A stretch of 64,000 nt of DNA from Ferrimonas marina (GCF_900129905.1 NZ_FQXG01000005.1:398735-462734); one strand, 5' to 3'. Counted from the stretch's first letter, positions 41,583 to 53,668 are shown. Notes: generated by a model not told the origin, from the letters alone. Numbers and translations are program-made.

Positions 41583-42662
41583 TTAACGCACCTTCAGGGT
41601 GGCCAGGCCCAGCAGCACCAGGCACAGGGAGATGATCCAGAAACGCACGATCACCCGCGGCTCCGGCCAGCCCTTGAGCTCATAGTGATGATGGATCGGC
41701 GCCATGCGGAAGATCCGCTTACGGCGCAGCTTGAAGGAGCCCACCTGGAGGATCACCGACAGGGTCTCAATAACGAAGATCCCCCCCATGATCACCAACA
41801 GGAACTCCTGACGGGTCAGCACCGCCATGGCACCCAGGCCTGCGCCCAGTGCCAGCGAGCCAACATCACCCATGAAGACCTGGGCCGGGTAGGTGTTGAA
41901 CCACAAGAAGCCCAATCCGGCGCCCACCATGGCGGTGGCCACCACCCCCAGCTCGCCGGCACCAGGCAGGTGCGGGATATGCAGGTATTCAGAGAAGTTG
42001 ATGTTGCCGGAGAGGTAAGCCACCAGGGCAAAGGCGGAGGCCACCATCACCGTGGGCACGATCGCCAGGCCGTCCAGGCCATCGGTCAGGTTCACCGCGT
42101 TGGAGCTGCCAACAATGGTGAAGTAAGCCAAGGCGATGAACACCAGGCCCAGCTGCGGCATCACGTCCTTGAAGAAGGGCACTACCAGCACCAGGTCTTC
42201 CGGTTGGCTCACGGCATACAGCCACACCGCCACCACGAAGGCCGCAACGGACTGCCAGAAGTATTTCCAGCGAGCGATCAGGCCGGCCGGGTCTTTGCGG
42301 ATCACCTTGCGGTAGTCATCGACGAAGCCGATGGCACCAAAGGAGCCCAGCACAAACAGCATCACCAGCACGTAGTGGTTGCCCAGATCTCCCCACAACA
42401 GGGTGGCGACGAAGATCCCCGCCAGGATCATCACCCCACCCATAGTGGGGGTGCCGCGCTTGGAGAAGTGGGATTCCGGCCCGTCGTGGCGCACTACCTG
42501 GCCGATCTGCAGGCGCTGCAGGTAACGGATCATCTTGGGACCGCACCACAGGCAGAAGCCCAGGGCGGTCAGCAGGCTGATGATGGCCCGGAACGTCAGG
42601 TAGGAGATGACATTGAAGGCGCTGAAATACTGCGTTAAGTATTCGGCGAGATAGACCAGCAT
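41583..42662 (-). CDS. mraY: Phospho-N-acetylmuramoyl-pentapeptide transferase
   Basis: Integral membrane enzyme that forms lipid I from UDP-MurNAc-pentapeptide and undecaprenyl phosphate. The 359-residue protein (360 in E. coli) has ten helices, the catalytic [19 protein letters not shown] and the [11 protein letters not shown] cytoplasmic loop. Its start overlaps the murF stop by one base. Confidence 0.98.
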   Translation of the reverse strand: MLVYLAEYLTQYFSAFNVISYLTFRAIISLLTALGFCLWCGPKMIRYLQRLQIGQVVRHDGPESHFSKRGTPTMGGVMILAGIFVATLLWGDLGNHYVLVMLFVLGSFGAIGFVDDYRKVIRKDPAGLIARWKYFWQSVAAFVVAVWLYAVSQPEDLVLVVPFFKDVMPQLGLVFIALAYFTIVGSSNAVNLTDGLDGLAIVPTVMVASAFALVAYLSGNINFSEYLHIPHLPGAGELGVVATAMVGAGLGFLWFNTYPAQVFMGDVGSLALGAGLGAMAVLTRQEFLLVIMGGIFVIETLSVILQVGSFKLRRKRIFRMAPIHHHYELKGWPEPRVIVRFWIISLCLVLLGLATLKVR

Positions 42663-44029
42663 TATTGGTTGTCCCCAAACTGCTCCCGTAGGGCAGCGAC
42701 CACCTGTTCCATTCGGGCGCTGCGGGAACCTTTAATCAAAATCGTGGTGGGCGCCTGGATCCCCTGGATCCGACGCACCAACTGCCGGATCAGCTCAGGC
42801 TGATCGTCGAGGTGCTCCGCACCTTCGAACTGCTCGGCGGCAAAACCGCTTAATGTACCCGTTGTCAGTAAGTAATCAATCCCTTTCTGAGCCGCATAGC
42901 GACCGACTTCACGGTGATGGGCCTCGGCACTGTCACCTAATTCACCCATATCGCCGAACACCAGCAGGGTAACGCCGTTTTGCTGGGCCAGCAGATCGAT
43001 GGCGGCTCGAGTGGACGCCAGGTTGGCGTTGTAGCTGTCATCCACCACAGTGAGCTGGTCGGTGATCTTGTGGAACTGGTTACGACCGGCCACCTCCGGG
43101 GTGTTGGCCAGACCGGCGGCGATCAGCTCCAGGCTCAACTCCGCGGCGCTGGCCAGCGAGGCGGCGGCCAGGGCGTTGTTGACCTGGTGGCGGCCGGCCA
43201 CCGGCAGTTGCACCGGCACACAGTGCTCTCCGCGGTGCAGGTTGAAGCGGTAGTGACCAAAGTTGCCCGGCTCCACCTGTTCGGCCCAGACGTCCGCCAC
43301 GGTTTCGCTGGAGAAGCGGATCACGTCGCGATCCTCCAGCAGCGCCAGCAGGTCGTCGGCACGGTCGTCATCCAGGTTCACCACCGCCTTACCGTCGGCA
43401 GCCAGGTATTCGAAGATCTCCGATTTGGCGCGATAAACCCCATCCATGCCACCGAACCCCTCCAGGTGGGCCGGCTGGATGTTGTTGATCAGGGCCACGT
43501 CCGGGCGCACCAGCGAGCTGGTGTAGCGGATCTCACCGGCGTGGTTGGCGCCCAGCTCGAACACCCCGAAACGGTGTTGCGGCTCCAGCTCCAAAAGGGT
43601 CAGGGGTACACCAATGGTGTTGTTGAGGTTGCCACGGGTGGCCAGGGTCTCCCCGGCCTGGGCAAAGATCGCGGCCGCCATCTCCTTGACCGAGGTTTTT
43701 CCCACCGAGCCGGTTAACGCCACGCTGTAGGGATTCACCTCACGACGCAACCAGGCGCCCAGCTGGCCGAGGGCCATCAGGGTGTCCTCCACCAAAATTT
43801 GGGGCAAGGAGCTGTCCAGCTCACGGCTGACCAACACCGCACTGGCGCCGGCCTCGGCGGCACTGGCGACGAAATCATGACCATCAAACCGCTCGCCGAC
43901 CAAAGCAACGAACAGATCGCCAGGCTGCAGTCGGCGGCTGTCGGTATTGACCCGCTCAATCTCGACGTCGGTGCCGATCAAGCGGCCCCCTACTACCTCG
44001 GTCAACTGTGCCAGCGACTGCGTGATCAT
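42662..44029 (-). CDS. murF: UDP-MurNAc-tripeptide--D-alanyl-D-alanine ligase
   Basis: Adds D-Ala-D-Ala to complete the pentapeptide precursor. The 455-residue protein (452 in E. coli) carries the P-loop [12 protein letters not shown], the [10 protein letters not shown] segment and [14 protein letters not shown]. It overlaps murE by 4 bp and mraY by 1 bp. Confidence 0.98.
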   Translation of the reverse strand: MITQSLAQLTEVVGGRLIGTDVEIERVNTDSRRLQPGDLFVALVGERFDGHDFVASAAEAGASAVLVSRELDSSLPQILVEDTLMALGQLGAWLRREVNPYSVALTGSVGKTSVKEMAAAIFAQAGETLATRGNLNNTIGVPLTLLELEPQHRFGVFELGANHAGEIRYTSSLVRPDVALINNIQPAHLEGFGGMDGVYRAKSEIFEYLAADGKAVVNLDDDRADDLLALLEDRDVIRFSSETVADVWAEQVEPGNFGHYRFNLHRGEHCVPVQLPVAGRHQVNNALAAASLASAAELSLELIAAGLANTPEVAGRNQFHKITDQLTVVDDSYNANLASTRAAIDLLAQQNGVTLLVFGDMGELGDSAEAHHREVGRYAAQKGIDYLLTTGTLSGFAAEQFEGAEHLDDQPELIRQLVRRIQGIQAPTTILIKGSRSARMEQVVAALREQFGDNQ

Positions 44030-45495
44030 TGCTCTTCTCCGGTCAAGGCCTGGGCCAAATGGCGCTCGTTATAGCTTAGGGTTTTACCCTGGATTAGCTG
44101 GTAGTCCTCGTGGCCTTTGCCCGCCAGCAGGATAAGGTCGCCATCGGCGGCCTGTTGATAGGCTTGGCGGACCGCCTCGGCGCGGTCCTCGATCACCAGG
44201 GCGCCATCGGGCTTTTGCAGCCCCGGTAGCATGTCCTGGACAATCTGGTCGAAGGCCTCACTGCGGGGGTTATCGGCGGTGATCACCAGGCGGTCGGCAA
44301 AGCGTTCGGCGCTTTGCGCCATCATCGGCCGCTTGCCGCGATCACGCTCGCCGCCACAGCCAAACAGGCACCACAGCTGGCCCTGGCAGTGGTGACGCAG
44401 GGCCGACAGGGCCTGTTCCAGGGCATCCGGGGTGTGGGCATAATCCACCACCAGGGTGGGCCCGGTGCTGCCCTGATATCGCTCCATCCGGCCCGCCGCC
44501 GGCTGCAGCTTGGCCACCTGGGCTAACAGATCCGCCAGCGGGTAGCCCTGCATCAGCAAAGCCCCTAAGGCGGCAAGCAGGTTGGCCAAGTTGAATTTGC
44601 CCAGCAGTGGGCTGCGCAGTTGGCCCTGGCCGAAGGAGGACTCCAGTCGCGCCTCGACACCAGCGTCGGTAAAGCGCAGATCAGTGGCGGTCAGGTAGTC
44701 GCCTTCGCAGCGTGCACCATCAATGCTGTAACCCAGCGCGCGCATCTGCCCCTTAAGCTGGCGATGCCACAGGCTGCCGTATTCGTCGTCCAGGTTAAGC
44801 ACCGACCCCTGCAGACCCGGCTGGGAGAACAGCTGGCGCTTGGCCTCGGCGTAACTCTCCATATCGCCGTGGTAATCCAGGTGGTCGCGGCTGAGGTTGG
44901 TGAATACCGCCACCTCGATGGGCAGGGCCGAGACCCGGTTCTGGCTCAGGCCATGGCTGGAGATCTCCATCGCCACCGCACTGGCACCGGCTTGCGCCTG
45001 AGCCGCCAGGGTAGCGGCCACGGTGACCGCGTCAGAGGTGGTGTTGGCGGACGGGGTCAGCTGCCCCCACAAGCCATTGCCCACTGTGCCCATCACGCCG
45101 GTACGCTCATCCAATCCGGTTCGCAGCTGGGCATAGAGCTGGGTGACCGTGGTTTTGCCGTTGGTGCCGGTAACCCCCACCAGGCGGGGCTCACTGGCCT
45201 GTGGGTAGGCACGCAGCGCCACCGCAGAAAGGTGCTGGGGCAGCGCCCGGATCCCCACCACGGGCACCCCACCCTGATCCGGCAGGCGGCCACTTTGATC
45301 CGCCTGACACAAGATCGCCACCGCCCCCTTGGCGATGGCGGCTTCAATAAAGTCGCGACCATCCAGCAGGTGCCCCTGCACCGCCACAAACAGATCCCCG
45401 GGCTCGATCTTACGGCTGTCCAGCGCCATGTTATTGAAACGGATCCCTGTTTCTACCGTAACCCAGGGAGCCAATACACTATCGAGTGACGACAT
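44026..45495 (-). CDS. murE: UDP-MurNAc-tripeptide synthetase, meso-diaminopimelate-adding
   Basis: Adds the third stem residue. The DNPR motif (TADNPRSEAF) shows meso-diaminopimelate rather than lysine specificity. The P-loop is GTNGKTTVTQ. The ATG at 45495 (MSSLDSVLAPW) gives 489 residues (495 in E. coli) and overlaps the end of ftsI by 17 bp; the open frame extends upstream only as a shadow of ftsI. Confidence 0.98.
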   Translation of the reverse strand: MSSLDSVLAPWVTVETGIRFNNMALDSRKIEPGDLFVAVQGHLLDGRDFIEAAIAKGAVAILCQADQSGRLPDQGGVPVVGIRALPQHLSAVALRAYPQASEPRLVGVTGTNGKTTVTQLYAQLRTGLDERTGVMGTVGNGLWGQLTPSANTTSDAVTVAATLAAQAQAGASAVAMEISSHGLSQNRVSALPIEVAVFTNLSRDHLDYHGDMESYAEAKRQLFSQPGLQGSVLNLDDEYGSLWHRQLKGQMRALGYSIDGARCEGDYLTATDLRFTDAGVEARLESSFGQGQLRSPLLGKFNLANLLAALGALLMQGYPLADLLAQVAKLQPAAGRMERYQGSTGPTLVVDYAHTPDALEQALSALRHHCQGQLWCLFGCGGERDRGKRPMMAQSAERFADRLVITADNPRSEAFDQIVQDMLPGLQKPDGALVIEDRAEAVRQAYQQAADGDLILLAGKGHEDYQLIQGKTLSYNERHLAQALTGEEQ

Positions 45496-47230
45496 CGCTG
45501 CTCCCCATCCGGTTGTTGGCCAGGGTGCCACGCAGCGCGCGCCCCTGGCTTGGTTCCACATTTAACAGTTGCAAGGCATCCCCCATCACCTCGGCGAAGA
45601 CCGGGGCGGCGACCGTGCCCCCGTGGTAGCTGTCGCCCTGGGGTTCATTGATCACCACCGCCATTGCCAGCCGCGGCTGCTCGGCCGGGGCCAGGCCAGC
45701 GAACAGGGTGACGTAGTCCTCGCCGTAGCCGCCGGCGATCGCCTTACGGCTGGTGCCGGTCTTGCCCGCCACCCGGTAACCGTTCACCGCCGCCCGGGTA
45801 GCCGTGCCGCCGGGCTCAGTCACACCGATCAGCATCTCCACCACCTGGCGGGCCACCTGCGGGGAGAGCACCTGCTCCCCCTCAGGGATGGCGCGGCGCT
45901 TGAGGATGGACGCAGGGCGGGCGACGCCATCGCCGCCGAGGATGGCGTACATCCGGGCCAGCTGCAGCGGGGTGGTGGTAAGGCCATAGCCAAAGGCCAG
46001 GGTGGCGCGCTCATGTTCAGACCAGCGGTGGCGCTTGGGCACATTGCCGGTGTACTCGCCATCCAGGTTGATGCCGCTGTAGGTGCCCAGGCCAAAATCG
46101 GCGTAGAAGGCCAACAGCTCCTCCACGTCCATCTGCAGCGCCATCTTGGCCATGGCGATGTTGGAGGACTTCTCCAGCAAGGTACCGAGATCCTGCTTGC
46201 CGTGGTTACGACCATCCCGCACCAGGCCGCCAGATACCCGCATCCAGCCGGGGCTGGTGTCGATCATCTCATCCGCCGTCACCAGCTCCTTCTCCAGGGC
46301 CGCGGCGACCACCAGGGGCTTGACCACCGAGCCGGGCTCGTAGGCGTCGGTGATGGCCCGGTTGCGCAGCTGGTAGGCCTGGATGCCACGGCGCTGGTTG
46401 GGATTGAAGCTGGGGGTGTTGGCCATCGCCAGGATCTCGCCGGTGGGGATGTCGATGATCACCAGCGAGCCGGAGGTGGCCATGTGCATCTGGGTGGCCC
46501 GCTTGAGCGCCTTGTAGGCCAGGGCCTGCAAACGCATATCCAGGCTCAGCACCAGATCATTGGGGTTCTCCCCCTCCTCCACCACGGACAGGTTCTCCAC
46601 CACTTCACCGCTGCGCGCCTTTCGCACCCGCATCTTTTGCGGTGAGCCGGTCAGCCAGTCATCGAAGTTGCGCTCCAGCCCCTCGATCCCCTTGTCGTCG
46701 ATGTTGGTCAGCCCCACCAGCTGACCGGTGATCTCACCGGCCGGGTAGTAGCGGCGGGACTCGGGCTTGAGTGAGATCCCCGGGATGCGCAGCTGACGGA
46801 TGTACTCCGCCACCGCCGGAGTAACCTGGCGCTTGATATAGAGGAATCGGCCACGGCTGTCGCGGATCTTGGCAATCAGGCTATCGGCATCCAGCTCCAG
46901 CACGTCCGCCAGCGCCCGCCAGCGACGCAGATCCTCGAAGCCGTTGCCATCGCGCACCAGCTTGGGATCGGCAAAAGCGGCCATCACCGGCACACTCACC
47001 GCCAGCATCTCGCCGTTGCGATCGGTGATCATGCCCCGCTGCACCTCGGAGGTCTCCAGCCGCAGGGTACGCAGATCGCTCTCATGACGCAGTTGGTCTG
47101 GTGCCACCACCTGGATCCAGGCGGCGCGGGCACCGATGGCACCGAACACCAGCAGGATCACCACACTCACCAGCTGCAGGCGCCAGCGAAAAGGGGTGGG
47201 TTTGAGCTTTTGCTTGGCCTGACGACTCAT
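45479..47230 (-). CDS. ftsI: Septal transpeptidase FtsI (PBP3)
   Basis: Bitopic class B penicillin-binding protein that cross-links septal peptidoglycan with FtsW. The 583-residue protein has a membrane helix at about 20-40, the dimerisation/pedestal domain, and the three catalytic motifs SVVK (EPGSVVKPL), SSN (KSSNIAMAK) and KTGT (AGKTGTSRK). It overlaps ftsL by 4 bp and murE by 17 bp. Confidence 0.97.
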   Translation of the reverse strand: MSRQAKQKLKPTPFRWRLQLVSVVILLVFGAIGARAAWIQVVAPDQLRHESDLRTLRLETSEVQRGMITDRNGEMLAVSVPVMAAFADPKLVRDGNGFEDLRRWRALADVLELDADSLIAKIRDSRGRFLYIKRQVTPAVAEYIRQLRIPGISLKPESRRYYPAGEITGQLVGLTNIDDKGIEGLERNFDDWLTGSPQKMRVRKARSGEVVENLSVVEEGENPNDLVLSLDMRLQALAYKALKRATQMHMATSGSLVIIDIPTGEILAMANTPSFNPNQRRGIQAYQLRNRAITDAYEPGSVVKPLVVAAALEKELVTADEMIDTSPGWMRVSGGLVRDGRNHGKQDLGTLLEKSSNIAMAKMALQMDVEELLAFYADFGLGTYSGINLDGEYTGNVPKRHRWSEHERATLAFGYGLTTTPLQLARMYAILGGDGVARPASILKRRAIPEGEQVLSPQVARQVVEMLIGVTEPGGTATRAAVNGYRVAGKTGTSRKAIAGGYGEDYVTLFAGLAPAEQPRLAMAVVINEPQGDSYHGGTVAAPVFAEVMGDALQLLNVEPSQGRALRGTLANNRMGSSDVVTR

Positions 47231-47541
47231 GGCAGTCTCACCACCCGTTCCTGGGCCGGATTGGGACGGTTCATCTCCAGCTGATTGCGGGCCAGGCGGT
47301 CGATGCGGCTATGCTCCGCCAGGGTTTGCTCCTCCAGCAGCAGGTGACGCCAATGCACATCGAGGTGATCCCGCTCCTGCAGCAGGTTGTTCCATTGCGC
47401 GGTCAGACGGCGCGACTCCTGCGCCGACCAGATCACCGCAAAAGCGGTGATCACCACCGCCAAACCCAGCACCAGCAGGCCCTTGTGTTGCCACAAGTCG
47501 TTGAGAATGATGCGTGTCAGGCTGGGTTTGTCCGTGGTCAT
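47227..47541 (-). CDS. ftsL: Cell division protein FtsL
   Basis: Small bitopic divisome protein that forms the FtsQLB complex. The 104 residues have one membrane helix (about 21-38, LLVLGLAVVITAFAVIW) followed by a periplasmic coiled coil with Leu/His heptads. Identification rests on this architecture and on the position between rsmH and ftsI. The ATG shares a base with the rsmH stop codon. Confidence 0.94.
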   Translation of the reverse strand: MTTDKPSLTRIILNDLWQHKGLLVLGLAVVITAFAVIWSAQESRRLTAQWNNLLQERDHLDVHWRHLLLEEQTLAEHSRIDRLARNQLEMNRPNPAQERVVRLP

Positions 47542-48488
47542 TACCGTTTCTCCGCTACCCGCAGGACTGAACTGCGTGCCCGGGTGTTCTCTTCCACTTC
47601 GCCGTCACTGGGCTTGAGGGCCTTGCCCACCAGTTTCAGCACCTTGCTTTCATCCAACTGGGCCTGGGTCAGGGGCAGACCTCGCGGTGCCTCCTGGCCT
47701 TGGCTCATCTTGCGCATGAAGCGTTTCACCATGCGGTCTTCCAGGGAATGGAAGCTGATCACCGACAGGCGGCCAGCGGGGGCCAGAACCTGAACCGCGC
47801 CCTGCAGCGCCTGTTCGATCTCTTCCAGCTCGCTGTTGATGTACATCCGGATCGCCTGGAAACTGCGGGTGGCCGGATGCTTGCCCTTCTCCCGCTTGTG
47901 CTGTGGCGTCATCTTCTCGATCAACCCGGCCAGATCCAGGGTGCGCTCCATCGGCAGCCCTTCGGCGATGTGTTCCTTGATCTTGCGGGCGATGGGGCGG
48001 GAAAACTTCTCCTCACCAAAGGTCTTGAGAACCCAGGCGATGTCGTTAGCCTCTGCCCGCGCCAGCCATTGGGCCGCGGTCTCACCGCGGCTGTTGTCCA
48101 TCCGCATGTCCAGCGGCCCGTCGCGCAGGAAGCTAAAGCCGCGCTCGGCGTCGTCCAGCTGGGGAGAAGAGACGCCGAGATCCAGCAGCACGCCATCGAT
48201 CTGGCCCTTGAGGCCCAGCGCTTCGATGTACTCGGCGATGCCGGAGAAGGGGCCGTGAACGATCTGGAAGCGATCGTCTTCGCTGGCCAGTTGCTCGGCC
48301 ACGGCGATCGCCTGGGGATCCCGGTCGATGCCGATCAGGCGCCCTTCGGGCCCCAGTCGCGACAAGATATGACGGGAATGACCACCACGGCCAAAGGTGC
48401 CATCGACGTAGGTCCCGTTCGGCTTCAGGCCCAGACCGTCGACCGCTTCGTCAAGCAAGACGGTGATGTGTTGATATTGCTCTGCCAT
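47541..48488 (-). CDS. rsmH: 16S rRNA (cytosine1402-N4)-methyltransferase
   Basis: Methylates N4 of C1402 in 16S rRNA, the same nucleotide whose ribose is methylated by RsmI, encoded about 1.5 kb upstream. The 315-residue protein starts [13 protein letters not shown] and has the SAM-binding [19 protein letters not shown] and [12 protein letters not shown], with the C-terminal [13 protein letters not shown]. Its start overlaps the mraZ stop. Confidence 0.97.
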   Translation of the reverse strand: MAEQYQHITVLLDEAVDGLGLKPNGTYVDGTFGRGGHSRHILSRLGPEGRLIGIDRDPQAIAVAEQLASEDDRFQIVHGPFSGIAEYIEALGLKGQIDGVLLDLGVSSPQLDDAERGFSFLRDGPLDMRMDNSRGETAAQWLARAEANDIAWVLKTFGEEKFSRPIARKIKEHIAEGLPMERTLDLAGLIEKMTPQHKREKGKHPATRSFQAIRMYINSELEEIEQALQGAVQVLAPAGRLSVISFHSLEDRMVKRFMRKMSQGQEAPRGLPLTQAQLDESKVLKLVGKALKPSDGEVEENTRARSSVLRVAEKR

Positions 48489-48946
48489 CAGAGTGAAAAG
48501 TCCTGTAGCCGGGGGTTATTCTGGATATCCTCCGAGCCCACCTGCTGATGGGCTTCGGCGATCTGCGCCTGCCACAAGGGCTCCGACCAGATCTCAAATT
48601 TGTTGAGTTGGCCTACCAGCATCAACGGCTTCTCCAGCTGGGCGTATTGCCGCAGCGGCGCCGAGATCAGTAGGCGACCGGCCTTATCCACTTCGCCCTC
48701 GGTGGCGTAGCCAAGCAGCAAACGCTTAAGCGCCCGCTCCGCCGGCTGTGTATCGGAGAGGGCCATCAGTTTCTGCTCAACCAGTTCCCATTCTGGCAGG
48801 GGATAAAGCAACAGGCAGGGGGATTGGAAGTCGACGGTGCAGACCACTTGGCCGCCGCACAACGAGCGCAACGGTTCGCGGTACCGGGTCGGTACCGTTA
48901 AACGTGCTTTGCTGTCCAGCGCGATGGCGTTGGCACCTCGGAACAT
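48488..48946 (-). CDS. mraZ: MraZ, dcw operon transcriptional repressor
   Basis: Ring-forming AbrB-like regulator at the head of the dcw cluster. The ATG at 48946 gives 152 residues, exactly the E. coli length, and starts [19 protein letters not shown]; the longer open frame upstream has no homology and would run through the operator. The two swapped-hairpin domains are repeated ([16 protein letters not shown] and [16 protein letters not shown]). Four GTGG-type repeats lie 25-60 bp upstream. Confidence 0.97.
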   Translation of the reverse strand: MFRGANAIALDSKARLTVPTRYREPLRSLCGGQVVCTVDFQSPCLLLYPLPEWELVEQKLMALSDTQPAERALKRLLLGYATEGEVDKAGRLLISAPLRQYAQLEKPLMLVGQLNKFEIWSEPLWQAQIAEAHQQVGSEDIQNNPRLQDFSL

Positions 48947-48970
48947 AGAGACCCTTCCCTGTCTTAATGA

Positions 48971-49005
48971 TCCATATAGATCCACTAATAACCACTTTAT
49001 CCCAC
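48971..49005 (-). promoter_or_regulatory. MraZ operator, four repeats with 10-bp period
   Basis: Read on the minus strand the sites are GTGGG, GTGGT, GTGGA and ATGGA, each starting exactly 10 bp after the last (49005, 48995, 48985, 48975). This is the known MraZ box pattern, TGG-type pentamers with 5-bp spacers. A candidate -35, TTGAGT, lies just upstream, with TTATTA 18 bp further down. Confidence 0.85.
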
Positions 49006-49052
49006 AACGACTCAAATTATGAGCCGGAAGCAAGGATTGTCAAGGAAGGGAC

Positions 49053-49172
49053 GTGGTCAAATTCTCGGGGAAAGCCGCGCCAGGACTGAAACTTGCCGCC
49101 TATGACTTTGGGAAGTTCATCGCTATACGACTGAAAAACATCCAGTTAAAAGCAAATACTCCGATCGTATAA
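49053..49172 (+). CDS. Candidate 39-residue small protein, unverified
   Basis: A GTG codon at 49053 follows AAGGAAGGG with good spacing and opens a 39-codon frame ending in TAA at 49172. The product would be basic (eight Lys/Arg), with a hydrophobic FIAIRL stretch. It diverges from mraZ, about 50 bp from the operator. I recognise no family and the frame is short, so chance is a real alternative. The rest of 49021-49439 holds only the inverted repeat and weak hairpin listed separately. Confidence 0.25.
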   Translation: MVKFSGKAAPGLKLAAYDFGKFIAIRLKNIQLKANTPIV

Positions 49173-49179
49173 CGATCGG
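49161..49179. other. Inverted repeat, operator-like
   Basis: CCGATCGT-ATA-ACGATCGG, two perfect 8-bp arms around three bases. It overlaps the stop codon of the candidate small ORF. No T-run follows, which favours a protein-binding site over a terminator. Confidence 0.5.
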
Positions 49180-49263
49180 CGATCTTCGAATAAAGGCAGG
49201 CCCCAGCGGCTCTATTGCCAGGTCTTGTTCTGTCCAAGACGCTGTCGGCCGCTGAATGACGAC

Positions 49264-49296
49264 GGGCAGGACCTAACCCTGCCTCTTTCTTTCCAG
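49264..49296 (+). terminator. Weak hairpin with pyrimidine tract
   Basis: GGCAGG (49265-49270) and CCTGCC (49278-49283) with a seven-base loop, followed by TCTTTCTTTCC. It could end a short plus-strand transcript covering the candidate small ORF. Confidence 0.35.
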
Positions 49297-49439
49297 GCAT
49301 TTGTTTGTGCTGCCCAATGGCACGAGACAGTCAGCAAAAAAGGCGATCGACATTGGCACCCCCTTTTTTCTCAAAGCTAAGCACTGCCTGATCCACACAC
49401 TGGCAGCATCTTGTACCAATCCAGGTCGACATAGGACAC

Positions 49440-49469
49440 AAAAAAGCCCCTCAGGTGAGGGGCTTTTTC
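49440..49469 (-). terminator. Terminator of rnpB
   Basis: AAGCCCCTCA / TGAGGGGCTT around two bases, with six T on the minus strand and five on the plus. It lies about 10 nt after the mature 3' end of RNase P RNA. Confidence 0.9.
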
Positions 49470-49478
49470 GTTTTGATT

Positions 49479-49883
<405 letters not shown>

Positions 49884-49966
49884 AAGGCGCAGGAGTATAG
49901 CGCCCCGGGCCGGCGGGCACCAGTCTACACCGGTGCCGCCAGGGCAACTGCTGCTTCCTTAATCGA

Positions 49967-50806
49967 TTACCAGCCCGCCGCCAGGCCATGTTTGTACAGG
50001 GCGTTCTTCTTAACGTTGTGGATCTGCGCCGCCAGCGCCGCCGCCTTTTTCAGCGGCAACTCCTGGCACAGCAGCTCGGTGGTGCGCAGCGCCTCCGCCG
50101 GCAGGGCATCCTCCGCTGCCTTGAACGGCGCCACCATCAACACCATCTCGCCGCGGGTACGGTTCTCGTCCTGCTGCAGCCAGGTCAGCAGCTCTTCTGC
50201 CGGCGCACCGTGGATGGTCTCAAAGCTCTTGGTCAGCTCGCGGGCCAGCACCAGCGGGCGGTCCGGTCCCAGCACCGCTACCATCTGTTCGATGGTGTCG
50301 AGCACCCGACGGGGCGATTCATAGAAGATCAGGGTGCGGGGTTCCTGGCACAGTGCCTCGAGGGTATCGCGCTTGGCCTTGCTCTTGGCGGGCAGAAAGC
50401 CCTCGAAGGCGAAACGGTCCGACGGTAGCCCGGCGGCGCACAAAGCGGTGGTCGCGGCGCAAGGGCCCGGCAGCGGGATCACCTTGTAACCGGCTTCGCG
50501 CACCTGGGTCACCAGGTGGTAACCGGGATCGGAGATCAGCGGGGTACCGGCATCGGAGATCAAGGCGACGCTGTCGCCGGCGGCCAGTTTCTGGATCAAG
50601 CTGGCCGCCCGCTGCCGCTCGTTGTGATCGTGCAGCGCCATGGTGCGGGTATTGATCCCAAAGTGACTCAACAGCTTACCGCTGTGACGGGTATCTTCGC
50701 AGGCGATCAGCGCAACCTGTTCCAACACCTCCAGCGCCCGTTGGGTGATGTCCCCCAAATTTCCGATGGGGGTGGGCACGATGTACAGGGCAACGTCGGT
50801 GGACAT
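49967..50806 (-). CDS. rsmI: 16S rRNA (cytidine1402-2'-O)-methyltransferase
   Basis: Methylates the ribose of C1402 in 16S rRNA. The 279-residue protein has the tetrapyrrole-methylase fold with [38 protein letters not shown] and [12 protein letters not shown]. It diverges from lpoA with about 100 bp between the starts, as in E. coli. Confidence 0.97.
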   Translation of the reverse strand: MSTDVALYIVPTPIGNLGDITQRALEVLEQVALIACEDTRHSGKLLSHFGINTRTMALHDHNERQRAASLIQKLAAGDSVALISDAGTPLISDPGYHLVTQVREAGYKVIPLPGPCAATTALCAAGLPSDRFAFEGFLPAKSKAKRDTLEALCQEPRTLIFYESPRRVLDTIEQMVAVLGPDRPLVLARELTKSFETIHGAPAEELLTWLQQDENRTRGEMVLMVAPFKAAEDALPAEALRTTELLCQELPLKKAAALAAQIHNVKKNALYKHGLAAGW

Positions 50807-50910
50807 AGGGAGATCGCCTTCTCTGAGCTGGCAGACGCCAATTGGTTTACGACAAACAGGGGGTTAAACTAGAGGGCTAAAGTCTATCACTATCAGACAG
50901 GAAGGTGCTG

Positions 50911-52727
50911 GTGAAAAGCCTTACCCCCCTTCGCGCCCGCCGTTCGCTGACCGTGCTGGCCCTGGTCACAGCCCTGCTGGGTTGTGCCACCGGACCGGAA
51001 CCGGTCTCCGAGCCCAGCAGCATTACCCTGGGTCAATCCAGCGCCGCTCCCGCCTATTACCTGGCCGAAGCGGAGCGCAGCGATGGCGAGCGCCGTCAGG
51101 CCAACCTGCTGCTGGCCGCCCGGGCCTACCTGCAACAGGGTCAGGTCAATGCCGCCCAGAACCTGCTCAACAGCCTGGAAGCACAGCTGCCGGGCAGCGG
51201 CACCCTGGCGGCAGAGCACCGCCTGCTGCGTGCCCGCATCGCGCTGGAGACCCAGCAGCTGGACCAGGTACTGCCGATGCTGGACTGGCCAGGCCAATGG
51301 GCCCTGTCCTCGGCCCAGTGGCGGGATCGCTACGCCCTGCAGATCCGCTACTTCCAGCAAACCGGTGCCCCCCTGTCCCAGGCCTTTGCCCATTACGAGC
51401 TAGGACCCTACCTGTCCGATGCCTACCAGCAGCCCAACTGGGACCGGATCTGGGAACTGCTCTCGCCGATGCCGGAAGAGGAGCTGCAGGCGGCCATGGC
51501 CCAGACCCGCGACAGCCAATGGAAGGCCTGGCTGGAGCTGGCCTGGTTGGCCCAGCATTACGCGGTACAGCCCACCACCATGCTAGCGGAACTGGCCAGC
51601 TGGCAGCGCCGCAACCCGACCCATCCGGCGTCCCGCCGCCTGCCCAGCGATCTGGAGCAGGCGATCAACGTTCAGCCCTACCGACCGGAGCAGGTGGCGG
51701 TGCTGTTGCCCCTGTCGGGCCAATTCGCCAACCAGGCCCGAGCCATCCAGGATGGCCTGCTGGCCAACCTGCTCGGTGATGAACAAAGCCGTAAGGTGCG
51801 CTTCTACGACACCGACCAACTGGACCCGGCGGAGGCCTATCAACAGGCCCTGGATGAGGGTGCCGGCTTTGTTATCGGCCCCCTGCTCAAACCCAACCTG
51901 GACGCGGTTATGGCGGTCTACCAGGGTGAGGTGCCGCTGCTGGCGCTGAATCAGAACGACGGTCTCGATCCCCACGAAGACCTTTACTTCTTCTCGCTGG
52001 ATCCGGAAAGCGAGGCCCGTCAAGCCGCACAGCGAATGCAGGCCCAGGGGATCCAGCGTCCGATGGTACTGGCGTCGCAGAGTGCCACCGGCCGCCGCAT
52101 GGCCGATCGCTTTGCCGAAGAGTGGCTGGAGCTGACTGAGGAGGAGGCGGAGATCCACTACTTCCAGGGCAATGACAGCATGCGGGAAACCGTGCAATCC
52201 GCCATGCATGTGGATCAGAGCAACGCCCGCATCGCCGAGATCCGCACACTGTTCGGCCCCCGCACCAAGGCGGACTTCCGCTCCCGTCGGGATGTGGATG
52301 CGCTCTACCTGGTGGCCACCAGCAACGAGGTCCGACTGCTCAAGCCCTTTGTCGACGTTAACCTGGCAGTGTTCGCCGATCCCCTGGCCTTGTACGCCAG
52401 CAGCCGGGCCCACGGCGAGCTGGGTTCCGGCAGCCAGGCGGAGGAGCTCGATGGCCTGCGCCTCAGTGACATGCCCTGGCTGTTAAGCGACAATGCTGAA
52501 CATCAACAAGCGGTTGCCTTGTGGCCCGAGCGTTCGCTGGCACTGCAACGACTGTATGCCATGGGCTACGACAGCTGGAGCCTGATCGACCGCCTGGCGC
52601 AGATGCGGGTGTTCACCGGCTACCGCATGCGTGGCCTATCCGGCCAGCTGACGGTGGAGCCGGATGGTAACCTGGAGCGACAGCTGGACTGGTCCCGCTA
52701 CCGTCGCGGAACGCTGCGCCCGGAAGG

Positions 52728-52731
<4 letters not shown>
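50911..52731 (+). CDS. lpoA: Outer-membrane lipoprotein activator of PBP1a
   Basis: LpoA reaches through the peptidoglycan from the outer membrane and stimulates PBP1a. The 606-residue product has a lipoprotein signal peptide with lipobox ALLGC, an N-terminal TPR-like domain (about 30-240) and a C-terminal periplasmic-binding-protein-like domain from about 255 (VAVLLPLSGQFANQARAIQDG). I chose GTG at 50911 because AGGAAGG lies five bases upstream; a GTG at 50905 is too close to that site. The yraN ATG overlaps its stop (ATGA). Confidence 0.94.
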
Positions 52732-53665
<934 letters not shown>

Positions 53666-53668
53666 GCC

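Noticed and set aside
49100-49300. 66-codon minus-strand frame between mraZ and rnpB
   Set aside because: No ribosome site, no conserved features, and it crosses the inverted repeat and the weak terminator.
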